A DNA stretch of 38,517 nt from Oligoflexia bacterium (GTDB taxonomy: Bacteria; Bdellovibrionota_B; Oligoflexia; Oligoflexales; JAGOVF01): assembly GCA_030432875.1 (NCBI GenBank), contig JAUILP010000031.1:1-38517 (forward strand), read 5' to 3'. Positions 17,153 through 25,798 of the stretch are shown here, piece by piece (positions within the stretch are counted from its first letter, which is position 1; every line of letters begins with the position of its first letter). The translations under genes were made by a program, and so were the position numbers. The notes beneath the pieces were generated by a model. The model was not told where the DNA came from and did no database searches. It saw only the letters and a list, made by a program, of their open reading frames with translations.

Positions 17153-17788
17153 ATGAGAAAAACTATTATGGCATTGGGTTTATCTACCGCATTTGTTGCT
17201 GGTAGCGCATTCAGTCAAAATGCAGCATTGCAGTGGGTAAAAGCTGAAATGGCAGATTTAGAAAAAGTCAAAGGTGCATGGGTTTCTGCATGTTCTGAGC
17301 TTAACGAGCCAAGCTTTTCCGCAAAAAGTATGGCAACTGTTTATGTAGTTAAAGCTGATGAATTAGATCCCTCATTAGTGGCCATTGAGCAACAAGACAT
17401 ATTCTTTGTTGATAACCAATGTTCTGCTGGAGATGCAAACCTCTATGCTGTTTATGCATCTTCCTACGTGGATGTAACCCCATCTGATAAAGCTACTTTT
17501 ACCCAAGATGATTTAAATTATATGTTGCTCGCTAGCGATATGAATTTAACCATGGAACAAATTGTAGCGGTCACTCCTGAAGCAAAAACCGAACTCGGCA
17601 AAATCTTTCAAACTGATTTATCAAGTGGTTCTCAAATTTGGACCTATGGCGCAGACGCTATTTTAAGCGCGGTTGTTGGTCTTGTAGAAGGAACAGATGG
17701 ATCTGCATTACTTTTATTTGATGTTGGTGCTGATGGCTCCTTAACACCATATGTTGAGCTTTATAAAGTCGAAACTCCTGCTTCCTAA
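17153..17788 (+). CDS. Small secreted protein of unknown function
   Basis: The ATG at 17153 lies 6 bases after a perfect AAGGAG and is preferred over a TTG two codons earlier. The 211-residue product has a typical Sec signal peptide (MRKTIMALGL..., cleavage near AFS-Q at about residue 22). The mature protein is acidic, rich in Ala, Asp and Thr, and carries two cysteines (in SACS and DNQCS) that could form a disulfide. Its second half contains beta-type segments ending in YVELYKVE. I recognise no family. It appears to be a single-gene unit, with a strong ribosome site and a near-perfect terminator at 17866-17895, so high expression is plausible. Location: periplasm or outside the cell. Confidence 0.8.
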   Translation: MRKTIMALGLSTAFVAGSAFSQNAALQWVKAEMADLEKVKGAWVSACSELNEPSFSAKSMATVYVVKADELDPSLVAIEQQDIFFVDNQCSAGDANLYAVYASSYVDVTPSDKATFTQDDLNYMLLASDMNLTMEQIVAVTPEAKTELGKIFQTDLSSGSQIWTYGADAILSAVVGLVEGTDGSALLLFDVGADGSLTPYVELYKVETPAS

Positions 17789-17865
17789 CAAATTGGCTTT
17801 ATTGGCTGGATTGCTCTAACAGCTGCAAAAGCTGGATATTCTAGCCTACAAAAATTAGACTTAAG

Positions 17866-17895
17866 AAACCCTCGCATTATGCGAGGGTTTTTTTT
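17866..17895 (+). terminator. Strong intrinsic terminator
   Basis: AAACCCTCGC and GCGAGGGTTT form a 10-bp perfect stem around ATTAT (two further loop bases can pair), followed directly by eight T residues. It lies about 78 bases after the stop codon of the small secreted protein. Confidence 0.92.
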
Positions 17896-18050
17896 GTCCA
17901 AACATGGGAAAAAATTATTATTTGGGAAGGGGAATTGGGTTGAGTTTGCGTAAGTAGTCTATCTCTTAAACCATTTTGGGGGAATAAGCCCATTTTTTTA
18001 ATAAATTTTTAAAAAGAAACGATTTATTTTTCTAGACACCATAATATAGG

Positions 18051-18078
18051 TTGACTGCTGTACTAGAATTGGTATTTT
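18051..18078 (+). promoter_or_regulatory. Candidate sigma-70 promoter upstream of putative RNA
   Basis: TTGACT at 18051-18056 and TATTTT at 18073-18078 are separated by 16 bases. The -35 box matches five of six consensus positions and the -10 box four of six. A start near 18085 would give a transcript reading through the structured region to the terminators at 18362 or 18406. Confidence 0.35.
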
Positions 18079-18190
18079 AGAGAGCGATTCAATATTTTTT
18101 CAGTAAATAGTAAACAGGGGATGGGGGATTAAGCCGCGCTCTGCTGCGAATACTGGGTGTTTTGAGTCGAAAAATGTAGAGAACCTGGAC

Positions 18191-18362
18191 TTAGGGGAAG
18201 GTGTTAAAAAAAATAGCCAATGGTCCTTTGAATATAACACAAGGGTTCTTATAGGCATGCAGGGAATCTTTATTCCCACAATCTCCTCAATTCATTTGCC
18301 CTGAGGCGCATGCTTAATGATAAAGCCTCCTTAGAAAAGCCAAGCACCTTCCCCCTTTTTTA
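18191..18362 (+). ncRNA. Candidate structured non-coding RNA
   Basis: GGGGAAGGTG at 18194-18203 is perfectly complementary to CACCTTCCCC at about 18346-18355. With a G-T wobble and a following pair the closing stem reaches about 12 bp, and it is followed at once by a run of T. Inside it are a GGGAAT/ATTCCC hairpin (18262-18277), a CCTTTG/CAAGGG hairpin (about 18225-18245), a GAGGC/GCCTC hairpin (about 18303-18329) and two GCATGC copies that can pair. End-to-end pairing over about 170 nt ending in a T-tract resembles a small RNA, with 6S-like architecture as one possibility. I could not identify conserved sequence of any known family. Confidence 0.35.
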
Positions 18363-18380
18363 AAAAAATTAATTTAGATT

Positions 18381-18406
18381 AAAAGACCGAAACCGGTCTT
18401 TTTTGC
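18381..18406 (+). terminator. Plus-strand intrinsic terminator without obvious gene
   Basis: AAAAGACC pairs with GGTCTTTT around a short GAAACC loop, followed by an uninterrupted T run and then TTTT after a GC. It reads as a plus-strand terminator. No plus-strand ORF precedes it after the earlier terminator at 17895, which supports an RNA transcribed from this gap. On the minus strand it lies about 20 bases past the stop of the glycosyltransferase-TPR gene and could serve weakly there. Confidence 0.65.
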
Positions 18407-18427
18407 TTTTAGGTGCACAAAAATAAA

Positions 18428-20227
18428 TTACGAGGCAGCATTTGGTTCAGATCTATCAAGCGACAACGCAAGTTCGATGTACTGTGAACCTTTTTTGTTA
18501 TCGCCTAAGGCTAAGCAAGTTTCGCCAAGTGCCATAAGAAGAGGGCTATAGTCACCATAATTTTCGTAAGTATGCTCTAGAATTTTTCGCGAAAAATTTT
18601 TGTCCTGATAATCCTTGGCGATTTGGATTATCGTCCTTAAGGCTCTTTTCTCTGTTGCATGGAACGATAGTGCCTTGTCTAGCCAAAAAAAAGCCTCATC
18701 ATTAATTCCGATTCTTTGATAAATAAGCCCTAAACCCAGGAGTGATTCAGCATCGTCGGGTGATAAGGCCAATGTTTTGCGAAAATACGTAATCGCATCT
18801 TCATGTGCGTGTGTTATCCAGGATATAACACCTAAATTGCGCAGAGCGATATGGTTTTTGGGATTTAGCTTGACTGCATCAATATAACAAACTAATGCAT
18901 CATCGATATTTCCTTTATCCATGAGCACGCGGGCTTTTAAATTGAGCAAGAGTGACTTTAAAATAGGATCTTCTTGATAGTTAAGAAGCCCCTCCTCAAT
19001 AAGAAGTGTCGCATCCTCGTGCCTGCTTTTTTCTATAAGATCCTTTATTTCTGCTTCTCTCATAAAATAAATCTCCTGAAGGCTCTTGCTGGGAATTTGG
19101 CGATTAATAATTAAGTCCAAGCGGGAAAGGGTTTCCTTTTGGATTGCTGTTGGCTCATGTTCAACCAAAAAAAGTTCCTTTCGTTGTTCGGTAAAGCCAG
19201 ACAGCTTAACATGGCTCTCCATAGTTTCGATAAGCGAAAGAGCTAGTCTATAATCATCTGGGGCGTTCAAACAGATTCCTATATGATAGGAATATTCAGA
19301 AAAAATAGAGCCGTTATTATAAATTGAAAATACCCCTTCTGCCATACATCTCAAAAAATGATAGGGAAATTTTTCTAGCGTATTATCATGATATACAGGC
19401 ATGTTTACCATCAAATCTGCACTTGCGATAACTTCTCTTTCTACGACACGATAATTTTGGGTTAAAAACATGACTTGATGGCCTAGTTTTAGCTCAAAAG
19501 CTTTTGTCTTCAAATTTTCACATTGGCTACCATCACCAAAAAAAAGGAGACGCAACCTATTTTTAACTTTTTCATTTCGTTGGTTTGCGATACTGAGTGC
19601 GCTAAGGACTAGTTCGGGATTGTTGTAAGATTCTAAAGGTGCGCTAAAAACACAAAGAACATCAGATTCGGAAAGATTAAGAAGTTTCCTAAATTTTTTG
19701 CGCCGGGCATGAGTGACCTCTGCGTTTTCAGAAATTAAGGGAAGCTTCATAGGTTTTATTTTTTTTGTACTGACCTGATAATAATGCGCTAGGTCTCTTG
19801 CCATTTCTGACAATGGCCAGACTTCTTCTGCCCTAGTTAACACATCGAATTGAATAGAATTGAGATTCTTATAAAGTTTAAAAAGGCCAATTTGGTGATC
19901 TGATAATAGAACAATGTAAGGGATATCATATTTACGAGCGAACCGCGCGGCTTGAAAACTCCCAAGATGAGTTCCATTTGTTAGGAATATGCATGAAACA
20001 TCATGCAACCGAGATTCTAATCCATTCATATAGCCGGGATATTCAGATTTTTGCTCATAGACGTATAAATTGCTGAAATGAGCGTAAGTAGCGGAATCTG
20101 GCTCCTTGTCAAAAACGTGATAATCAAGAAGATAGTGCTCGCGCCAAAGTTTGAATATTTCTAAAAATGACCGGTCATTTTCTTCATTACCGATGATCGC
20201 GATTTTTCTTTTAATTTGATTTGTCAT
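18428..20227 (-). CDS. Glycosyltransferase (GT4-like) fused to TPR repeats
   Basis: This encodes 599 residues, with no signal peptide. Residues about 8-345 look like a two-domain GT-B glycosyltransferase. There is a first Rossmann-like half, then LCVFSAPLE (191-199), then a LLFFGDGSQCENLKTKA segment (228-243) and a QVMFLTQNYR stretch, as in family GT4 enzymes. The expected late E-x7-E region is hard to place, so sugar donor and acceptor are unknown. From about 405 to the end are TPR-type repeats (for example ALVCYIDAVKLNPKNHIALRNL and ESLLGLGLIYQRIG). A cytoplasmic enzyme with a TPR docking arm is inferred. It starts 10 bp after the S41 protease stop codon and is surely in the same operon. 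Confidence 0.8.
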   Translation of the reverse strand: MTNQIKRKIAIIGNEENDRSFLEIFKLWREHYLLDYHVFDKEPDSATYAHFSNLYVYEQKSEYPGYMNGLESRLHDVSCIFLTNGTHLGSFQAARFARKYDIPYIVLLSDHQIGLFKLYKNLNSIQFDVLTRAEEVWPLSEMARDLAHYYQVSTKKIKPMKLPLISENAEVTHARRKKFRKLLNLSESDVLCVFSAPLESYNNPELVLSALSIANQRNEKVKNRLRLLFFGDGSQCENLKTKAFELKLGHQVMFLTQNYRVVEREVIASADLMVNMPVYHDNTLEKFPYHFLRCMAEGVFSIYNNGSIFSEYSYHIGICLNAPDDYRLALSLIETMESHVKLSGFTEQRKELFLVEHEPTAIQKETLSRLDLIINRQIPSKSLQEIYFMREAEIKDLIEKSRHEDATLLIEEGLLNYQEDPILKSLLLNLKARVLMDKGNIDDALVCYIDAVKLNPKNHIALRNLGVISWITHAHEDAITYFRKTLALSPDDAESLLGLGLIYQRIGINDEAFFWLDKALSFHATEKRALRTIIQIAKDYQDKNFSRKILEHTYENYGDYSPLLMALGETCLALGDNKKGSQYIELALSLDRSEPNAAS

Positions 20228-20237
20228 ATTTCTCTAC

Positions 20238-22799
20238 TCAGTGGCTGAGATTTAGGGATTTACTGCTGTTTTTATTACTACTCGGCACAGATGAAACACT
20301 AATATTTGTTGATAATGTATTTTGCAGATCCTCAGACTCGACAATGAGCCCAAAATCTAAGGTCTTTTCCAAAATTTTTGATCCTGCTATAAACGGGAAT
20401 GATATACTGCTTGAACCTAAAGAATTAATTTCAGACAAGGTTGCTTCGGTTGTTAAAAATCCGACTTGAGCGCCAGACAAATTCACAATCTTAATCTTCA
20501 AATCCTTTACTTTCATTTTAGAGCTGTTTTTTAGCATAACCTTTAACTCGGCTTGTTCTGTTGCCTCAACGGCGCCATCTACCTTTCCACCAATTTCATT
20601 TTTTAGCGATGATTCAGGAAATAGTTCGCCGTAACTGCGCTTACTAATAAATATTTCGCTTTCCGTTGTTAAATCCTGGATAGGTTCAGAGTCTATGGAA
20701 ATCATAGAATTTACTTTAAAAGACAAATTAGGCAAATCACTTGGGCCGTGTAGAGGTACGGGTATTATTTTGCTTTCACCCGCTTTGAAAGACCCTAGCA
20801 AAATTTCTGTCGGCATAATATTGGAGTGCTCAGAGCCTAAAAACAGGCTTGCTCTTGGAATCATATCTCTGCCCTGATTAACGATGGCAATTTTTGTTTC
20901 TATGTCTCTACCCTGGGGAATAGCAAGTTGTTTCGCGCCTGGATTAAAAACAATTTTAAAATTAAGTTTACTTTTATTTGGCTTAGATGCAGCTCGCCAA
21001 TCGAGTCCAAAATTGTCAAGGAGCCAGTCCTGAGAATCACTATTCATCATTGAGATCTGGCGCGATACATCGTTAGCTGCTAATGCCAGCCAGTGTGTCG
21101 ACTTATTTGTTTCGATGGGTATATCCTTGGGATAGATTTTTCTTAGGCGTTCAAATATTAACAGAGCGGTTTCTACTTCATGATCTTGCTCCTTTATCTC
21201 TTCATCACGGCTGTCGGTCTCTGCTGTGGATTCGTCGGCATTTTTGAGATAGTATCCCTTAAAAACAGGCAGCTGGGGTAGGTTTTGGGGTGTATAATAG
21301 TCTACACCCTTTAAGCTATTGTGCAGGTATGATTCATTGATATAATGATTCTTTCCAAGCAAATTAATGTTCTTTGCATTTTTATATATGGGTTGCAACC
21401 AAACATCCGGAATAATCCCTTTGCTTTGAATGCTTCTTCCGAGCGGGGTATAGTAGCGAGCAATTGTTAGTTTAAGCGCGCGACTTTCAGGAAGTTCAAA
21501 TATTGTTTGCACAGATCCCTTACCAAAGCTTGGTTGCCCAATAATAATCGCACGCTGATGATCTTGCAAAGACCCGGCAACAATTTCACTCGCTGATGCT
21601 GATTCGTTGTTAAGAATCACGGCTATAGGAAAGTCCAGTTGATCAGCATTTTTCTCGGCTGTTTCTATTTCCTCTATTCGTCCTTTTGTACTGACTATTG
21701 GGCCTTCTTCAATAAAGAGATCTGCGACTTGAATTGCTTGATCTAGCAACCCCCCTGGATTTGAACGCAGGTCTAAGATTAGGCCTTTAATATAGCCATG
21801 ATTTTTTTTCCGAAAATTAATAATGGCGGTATAGACTTCGCGACTTGTTTTGGCGCTAAAGGTGTCTATAAATATGTGAAGAACGCTTTTGTCAGGGTTA
21901 TCTTTTACTTCCACGCTATCGACCTGTATGATCTCCCTCGTTAAGTTAAGGCGTCTGGGGAGCGAATTTTTGGCACCATTTATGAGTAAACTTACTTTAG
22001 ACCCCGGTTCACCGCGCATATGATCAATGAGTTGATCTAAAGTTTTGCCAAATGTCTTTTGATCATCAATAGACACAATCTGATCTCTTTCCTTTATCCC
22101 TGCTCGAAGTGCGGGACTTCTTGCTAGGGGTTTAATGACCGTGAGCAGCCTGTTCTTGACACCGACAAGGATACCCAGCCCGCCAAAAGCTCCCTCGGTT
22201 CCCTGCTTCAGCTCTAAAAAATCTTGAGCTGTGAGCAGAGAACTGTGAGCATCGAGGCTCGTAAGCATGGCATTGAGGAGTAGCTCAATGCCTGATCTTT
22301 TTTCCAGAACATAGTAGCTATTTAAAATTGCTTTTTTTTGTTGCACTTCCATAAATTTTGACACTTCGAGCAATGTATCTAATAAAAGTTCATCGCTAAT
22401 CAGGTCAGGCAACTCCAAGTGAATTTTGGTGCCAAGTATACTTGATGCTGTAAATTTATTGTGTTCAAACGTAGCGCTATAACCTGGTAAATTATCGAGT
22501 CCATCGGCTGCGATACCAATAATCTGCGTGTTTTCAACGCGAGAATTATCAACATAGTAATTCTTGAGAATTTTTATAATCGAGTAACTAAATACTTTAT
22601 CGTTAGCATAGGATTCACTCATTCTAATATTGCTTATCGCCCAAGGAGAGTTAGCAGGGCTTTCTGAGCCCCTAGCGATAAATTCATTTAATAATGGGCT
22701 ATAAATGAAAGAAAGTATCCCCGCGGCCAAAATCAGGGGATAAATTGCGAGCTGCGGCAAACCAACTCTGTAAATCTTACGTTTTTTTTGATGTCGCAT
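20238..22799 (-). CDS. S41 carboxyl-terminal processing protease with PDZ and C-terminal Ig-like tail
   Basis: The frame is open to an ATG at 22856, but the ATG at 22799 gives a more natural N-terminus (RHQKKRK, then a hydrophobic anchor at about 14-36). Neither start has a strong ribosome site. The 853-residue product has a PDZ domain (about 205-285) and an S41 core: LILDLRSNPGG, then ESASASEI with the predicted catalytic Ser402, then SFGKGSVQT with Lys427. The 25-residue Ser-Lys spacing equals that of known C-terminal processing proteases. It should cleave periplasmic proteins near their C-termini. Residues about 560-853 form two beta-rich, CARDB/Ig-like regions beyond the protease, recalling long myxobacterial S41 proteases. 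It heads an operon with the glycosyltransferase-TPR gene. Confidence 0.9.
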   Translation of the reverse strand: MRHQKKRKIYRVGLPQLAIYPLILAAGILSFIYSPLLNEFIARGSESPANSPWAISNIRMSESYANDKVFSYSIIKILKNYYVDNSRVENTQIIGIAADGLDNLPGYSATFEHNKFTASSILGTKIHLELPDLISDELLLDTLLEVSKFMEVQQKKAILNSYYVLEKRSGIELLLNAMLTSLDAHSSLLTAQDFLELKQGTEGAFGGLGILVGVKNRLLTVIKPLARSPALRAGIKERDQIVSIDDQKTFGKTLDQLIDHMRGEPGSKVSLLINGAKNSLPRRLNLTREIIQVDSVEVKDNPDKSVLHIFIDTFSAKTSREVYTAIINFRKKNHGYIKGLILDLRSNPGGLLDQAIQVADLFIEEGPIVSTKGRIEEIETAEKNADQLDFPIAVILNNESASASEIVAGSLQDHQRAIIIGQPSFGKGSVQTIFELPESRALKLTIARYYTPLGRSIQSKGIIPDVWLQPIYKNAKNINLLGKNHYINESYLHNSLKGVDYYTPQNLPQLPVFKGYYLKNADESTAETDSRDEEIKEQDHEVETALLIFERLRKIYPKDIPIETNKSTHWLALAANDVSRQISMMNSDSQDWLLDNFGLDWRAASKPNKSKLNFKIVFNPGAKQLAIPQGRDIETKIAIVNQGRDMIPRASLFLGSEHSNIMPTEILLGSFKAGESKIIPVPLHGPSDLPNLSFKVNSMISIDSEPIQDLTTESEIFISKRSYGELFPESSLKNEIGGKVDGAVEATEQAELKVMLKNSSKMKVKDLKIKIVNLSGAQVGFLTTEATLSEINSLGSSSISFPFIAGSKILEKTLDFGLIVESEDLQNTLSTNISVSSVPSSNKNSSKSLNLSH

Positions 22800-23183
22800 T
22801 ATACGTCCATAGAGAGAGGTCCATTTATTAAGGCATCGGCAGCGAGTGGAATTCATTTAATGAGGACGGCATATTTTTCCCATACACAGGCAAAATTTGC
22901 TTGGTAGATGGCCATATAATTCTATTTCTTCATAAATATTAGGAGTCTGAATCTTCGCCAGTCGTGACTGAAGAATTCTTTTAAATCCGAGCCCATGCTT
23001 GATCAGGCTAAGCGAGAGATTGGGGCGATTCTCTTACTTTGGGAGATTAAAGCTAAGAATCACTAAGAGCTCATGATGATAATGTGTTGTAATTATTGGG
23101 TTTATGTGAATATTTCTCAAGTTTCTCAAGAAAAGCCCGATTCAGTCGATATTGTTATTATGACTGAAAAAGGTATTAAAATT
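22800..23183. other. Divergent intergenic region between protease and TPR genes
   Basis: This 384-bp region includes the disputed 5' ends of both flanking genes. It should carry both promoters. The one clear element is a 22-bp dyad at 22954-22975, listed separately. I see no further gene. Confidence 0.4.
22954..22975. promoter_or_regulatory. 22-bp dyad, candidate operator between divergent genes
   Basis: CAGTC (22959-22963) and GACTG (22966-22970) flank a GT centre. After two unpaired bases on each side, TTC (22954-22956) and GAA (22973-22975) continue the symmetry. A dyad of this size between divergent transcription units is typical of a dimeric regulator site, but a hairpin in an mRNA leader is also possible. 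Confidence 0.4.
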
Positions 23184-24755
23184 ATGAAAATTGCGAAAAA
23201 ATTTTTTGGAAAAATAAAATGGCTTGCTAGGTTTGTGCAAACGCTTTCTTTTTTTATGCTAGTCGTTATTTTTCCCTTAAATATTATCCAAGGTGCAGAA
23301 TCAAGATCAGAATCAGATACAGAAAGGTTGGAGGCGCAAATTTGGAATGAAGCTCCCGAGAAATTATTTCAAGTTGAGCGAGGCATTGTCAATATAATTC
23401 AAAATAACCCCAAATCTGTCTACGGGCACTATCTTTATGCCCGGTATTTAATGCGACTCTATTTAGAAAATCCCTTCGACCAGGATGTGATAAAAAAAAT
23501 TAATACGGTTTCTTTGCAAACAAAAATGCTTCAACAAAAAGGTGAATGGCATTTTTTATTAGAGGCCGAATATCTGGATATGATTGGAGAGTCCGAGAAG
23601 GCAGTAGCCTTGGTGCAAAGTCTTATTAAAGACAAAACGATTAAAAAAAGCTGGCGAGCCTACTTTGATCTTGCTCGTTACCGCATGGGTATTGCGAGCA
23701 ATGAAGAGATTACTAAATTATTAAAATTGTCGCTTGAAAATATGCATGGAAATTCCAGTATCGTCCTGCCTTACTTGATAACCCATTTAAAAGGGAGCGA
23801 ATCTCCTAAAGCGCTTCTTGCGCATTTAGAAAAGTTAGATAAAATCTACCATGATGAACAGCTTAAGATGGCTTTAGGGCAGATGTATAGTGAAAATAAG
23901 CGATTTAAAGAAGCCGCGCAAAAATTTAGCGAAGTTATAGCTATTAACCCTCAAAATGGGGATGCTCAGATAAATGTGGTGCTCCTCAATAATGAAGGAA
24001 AAAAAGAGAATATATATGAAATGAAAAAAATCGAGAGCATCCTTGCGCGGGGGGATATCTTCTTGTCGGACGAGCGCAAAGTAGGTCTCTATTTCAAAAT
24101 GGGCAGCTACTATTTGCATAGTAAAGCATTTGATGCGGCTAATAATGCGTTTGTTCAGGCCTTGAAGAAAAATTATGATAAACAAGCGATGATAACAGAA
24201 ATATATCGAGATTTTTCGCGTGAGCATGAATATGCGCACTTAGAAGGTTTTTTAAAATATGCTAGTGATAAAATTCCGGGAGAACCTTTTATTTACGGTG
24301 CCCTGGGTCGGATTTATTCGGAACAGTTAAAAAAACAGACTGAAGCCATCGTGAGCTATAAGAACGCGCTTCTTTTGGATCCAGAACAAACCGATTTTTA
24401 CAATGGCATTGGCGTTGCTTTTTATCACATGGAAAACTACGGTGCTGCGATCAATGCTTTTCAAGCAGCGATTTCGGTAGATCCTGAAGACGCCTTAGCT
24501 CACTATAATGTCGCTTGTCTACTTGCTAAATTTGGCAAAAGTCGTGAAGCTTTGGCGAGTCTTTCTACAGCGATTTCTTTAGACCCTACTTTGAGGCTAT
24601 CTGCGCTTAGCGATGCTGATTTTGCCTCATTAAAAGAAAGTAAAGATTTTATGGCGCTCACCGCAAAACATACAGAACCAGGTCTGGGTGATGATGAACC
24701 CGATGTTTTTATGGTTGAAACACAAGATGGTACTGCTCCTGCTCTTTCACATTAA
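23184..24755 (+). CDS. Exported TPR-repeat protein
   Basis: The frame is open from an ATG at 23073, but the ATG at 23184 starts directly with a signal peptide (MKIAKKFFGKIKW, hydrophobic core, cleavage near IQG-A at about residue 36) and has AAAAAGG upstream. The start is uncertain; 523 residues are predicted from here. The mature protein is a TPR solenoid. Clear units include a KRFKEAAQKFSEVIAINPQN segment, an EAIVSYKNALLLDPEQ segment, AAINAFQAAISVDPED and ALASLSTAISLDPT, ending with a DADFASLKESKDF stretch as in many C-terminal TPR caps. It probably acts as a periplasmic protein-protein interaction scaffold. It is transcribed divergently from the protease/glycosyltransferase-TPR operon, so a shared envelope role is possible. 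Confidence 0.82.
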   Translation: MKIAKKFFGKIKWLARFVQTLSFFMLVVIFPLNIIQGAESRSESDTERLEAQIWNEAPEKLFQVERGIVNIIQNNPKSVYGHYLYARYLMRLYLENPFDQDVIKKINTVSLQTKMLQQKGEWHFLLEAEYLDMIGESEKAVALVQSLIKDKTIKKSWRAYFDLARYRMGIASNEEITKLLKLSLENMHGNSSIVLPYLITHLKGSESPKALLAHLEKLDKIYHDEQLKMALGQMYSENKRFKEAAQKFSEVIAINPQNGDAQINVVLLNNEGKKENIYEMKKIESILARGDIFLSDERKVGLYFKMGSYYLHSKAFDAANNAFVQALKKNYDKQAMITEIYRDFSREHEYAHLEGFLKYASDKIPGEPFIYGALGRIYSEQLKKQTEAIVSYKNALLLDPEQTDFYNGIGVAFYHMENYGAAINAFQAAISVDPEDALAHYNVACLLAKFGKSREALASLSTAISLDPTLRLSALSDADFASLKESKDFMALTAKHTEPGLGDDEPDVFMVETQDGTAPALSH

Positions 24756-24787
24756 TAAGTAGCTTGGTCTTATGGCTTCTTTTATCC

Positions 24788-24805
24788 AAAAAATAGGCTA
24801 TTTTT
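24788..24805. terminator. AT-rich bidirectional terminator candidate
   Basis: AAAAATA and TATTTTT form a palindrome around GGC in the 49-bp gap between convergent genes. A and T runs on both sides would give a U-tract in either direction, but the stem is weak. Confidence 0.35.
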
Positions 24806-25623
24806 CAAAATCGTCCTTGCTGTCTGATAGCTTCATAAGCGATTAGAGCGGTAGCTACGCTGACGTTTAAGGAGTCCGCAGCGCCGCACATGGGAATAAT
24901 TGTCCTATGTAGGGTGATTTTAAGTGACTCGGATGAAAGTCCGTGTGCTTCGCTCCCGAGAAAAATAGCGACGGGTCTATTAAAGTTAGTTGCGTGTACC
25001 TTAGTGCTTGTCGCATCCAAATAAGCAGCTATGGGCGTGATAGAAAATTGACCAAAAAACTGGGCGAGCTGGATATGATCAGTATAGATCCAAGGGACAG
25101 TAAATACTGTGCCTAAGCTAGCGCGAATTGAATTAGGTGAGAGTATATCGGAGCTACCTTCAAGTATGATAATGCCGTCAAGAGCTAAAGCATCAGCGGT
25201 GCGAAATATCGCCCCAATATTTCCAGGTTTTTCAAGGCCATCTAACACTAAAAAAATCGGTTTATCTATCTTTGGGGCTAAGTCAGGCACGGCTTTGATG
25301 GCAAATTGACCGATGCAGACAAGGTTTTGCGGATCGTCTCTTAGAGCAATTTTCTTAAAGACTTCCTTGGAGCAATAAAAAATTTCGGTGCTCTTAGAAG
25401 CCTGAGCGTCTCTTACAATTTTTTGTATTTCGCTGCTGGACTCTTCTGAAATAAAAATTTTACGGGGAATAAACTGAGACTGCGCTGACATTTTGAATTC
25501 CCGCACCCCTTCAAAAATGATTTCATCGTTTAATTTTCTTGTTTTGCTTGATTCACGCAGTTTAACCGCTAATTTAATCTGTGGGTTTTGGGGGCTCGTG
25601 ATTTTTTGGGAGATGATGGTCAC
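24805..25623 (-). CDS. SpoU/TrmH-family RNA 2'-O-ribose methyltransferase
   Basis: This encodes 272 residues, the usual length for this family. The N-terminal part (about 1-115) resembles the RNA substrate-binding domain. The C-terminal part carries the SpoU knot motifs: NIGAIFRTADA with the conserved Arg141 (135-145), FLGSEAHGLS (221-230) and SLNVSVATAL (251-260), the motif that binds S-adenosylmethionine in the trefoil knot. It should methylate a ribose 2'-hydroxyl in rRNA or tRNA; the exact target cannot be read from sequence. The GTG start at 25623 is preceded by AGGA at good spacing. It ends 49 bp from the convergent TPR gene. Confidence 0.95.
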   Translation of the reverse strand: MTIISQKITSPQNPQIKLAVKLRESSKTRKLNDEIIFEGVREFKMSAQSQFIPRKIFISEESSSEIQKIVRDAQASKSTEIFYCSKEVFKKIALRDDPQNLVCIGQFAIKAVPDLAPKIDKPIFLVLDGLEKPGNIGAIFRTADALALDGIIILEGSSDILSPNSIRASLGTVFTVPWIYTDHIQLAQFFGQFSITPIAAYLDATSTKVHATNFNRPVAIFLGSEAHGLSSESLKITLHRTIIPMCGAADSLNVSVATALIAYEAIRQQGRF

Positions 25624-25798
25624 AGTAATCCTAGATTTTTCAGTATTATGATGAGGCGTTTATGAGAAATAGCCGCTATGCTCATTTTATCTAACCTAGA
25701 GGTAGTTCAAGTTCAAAAGAGTCGATGCTTTTTGCCTATTGCCCAGATCTTTGAAATGGTTTTGGTTTTAACAAAACTGAGGTACAGAAGCAATAGAT

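Larger units (their letters stand above)
17896..18427. other. Gene-poor region containing RNA-like structure
   Basis: No convincing ORF is present in these 532 bp. The region carries a possible plus-strand promoter (18051-18078), a candidate structured RNA (about 18191-18362) and a second plus-strand terminator (18381-18406). The last would otherwise be hard to explain, since the next gene runs on the minus strand. Confidence 0.5.
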
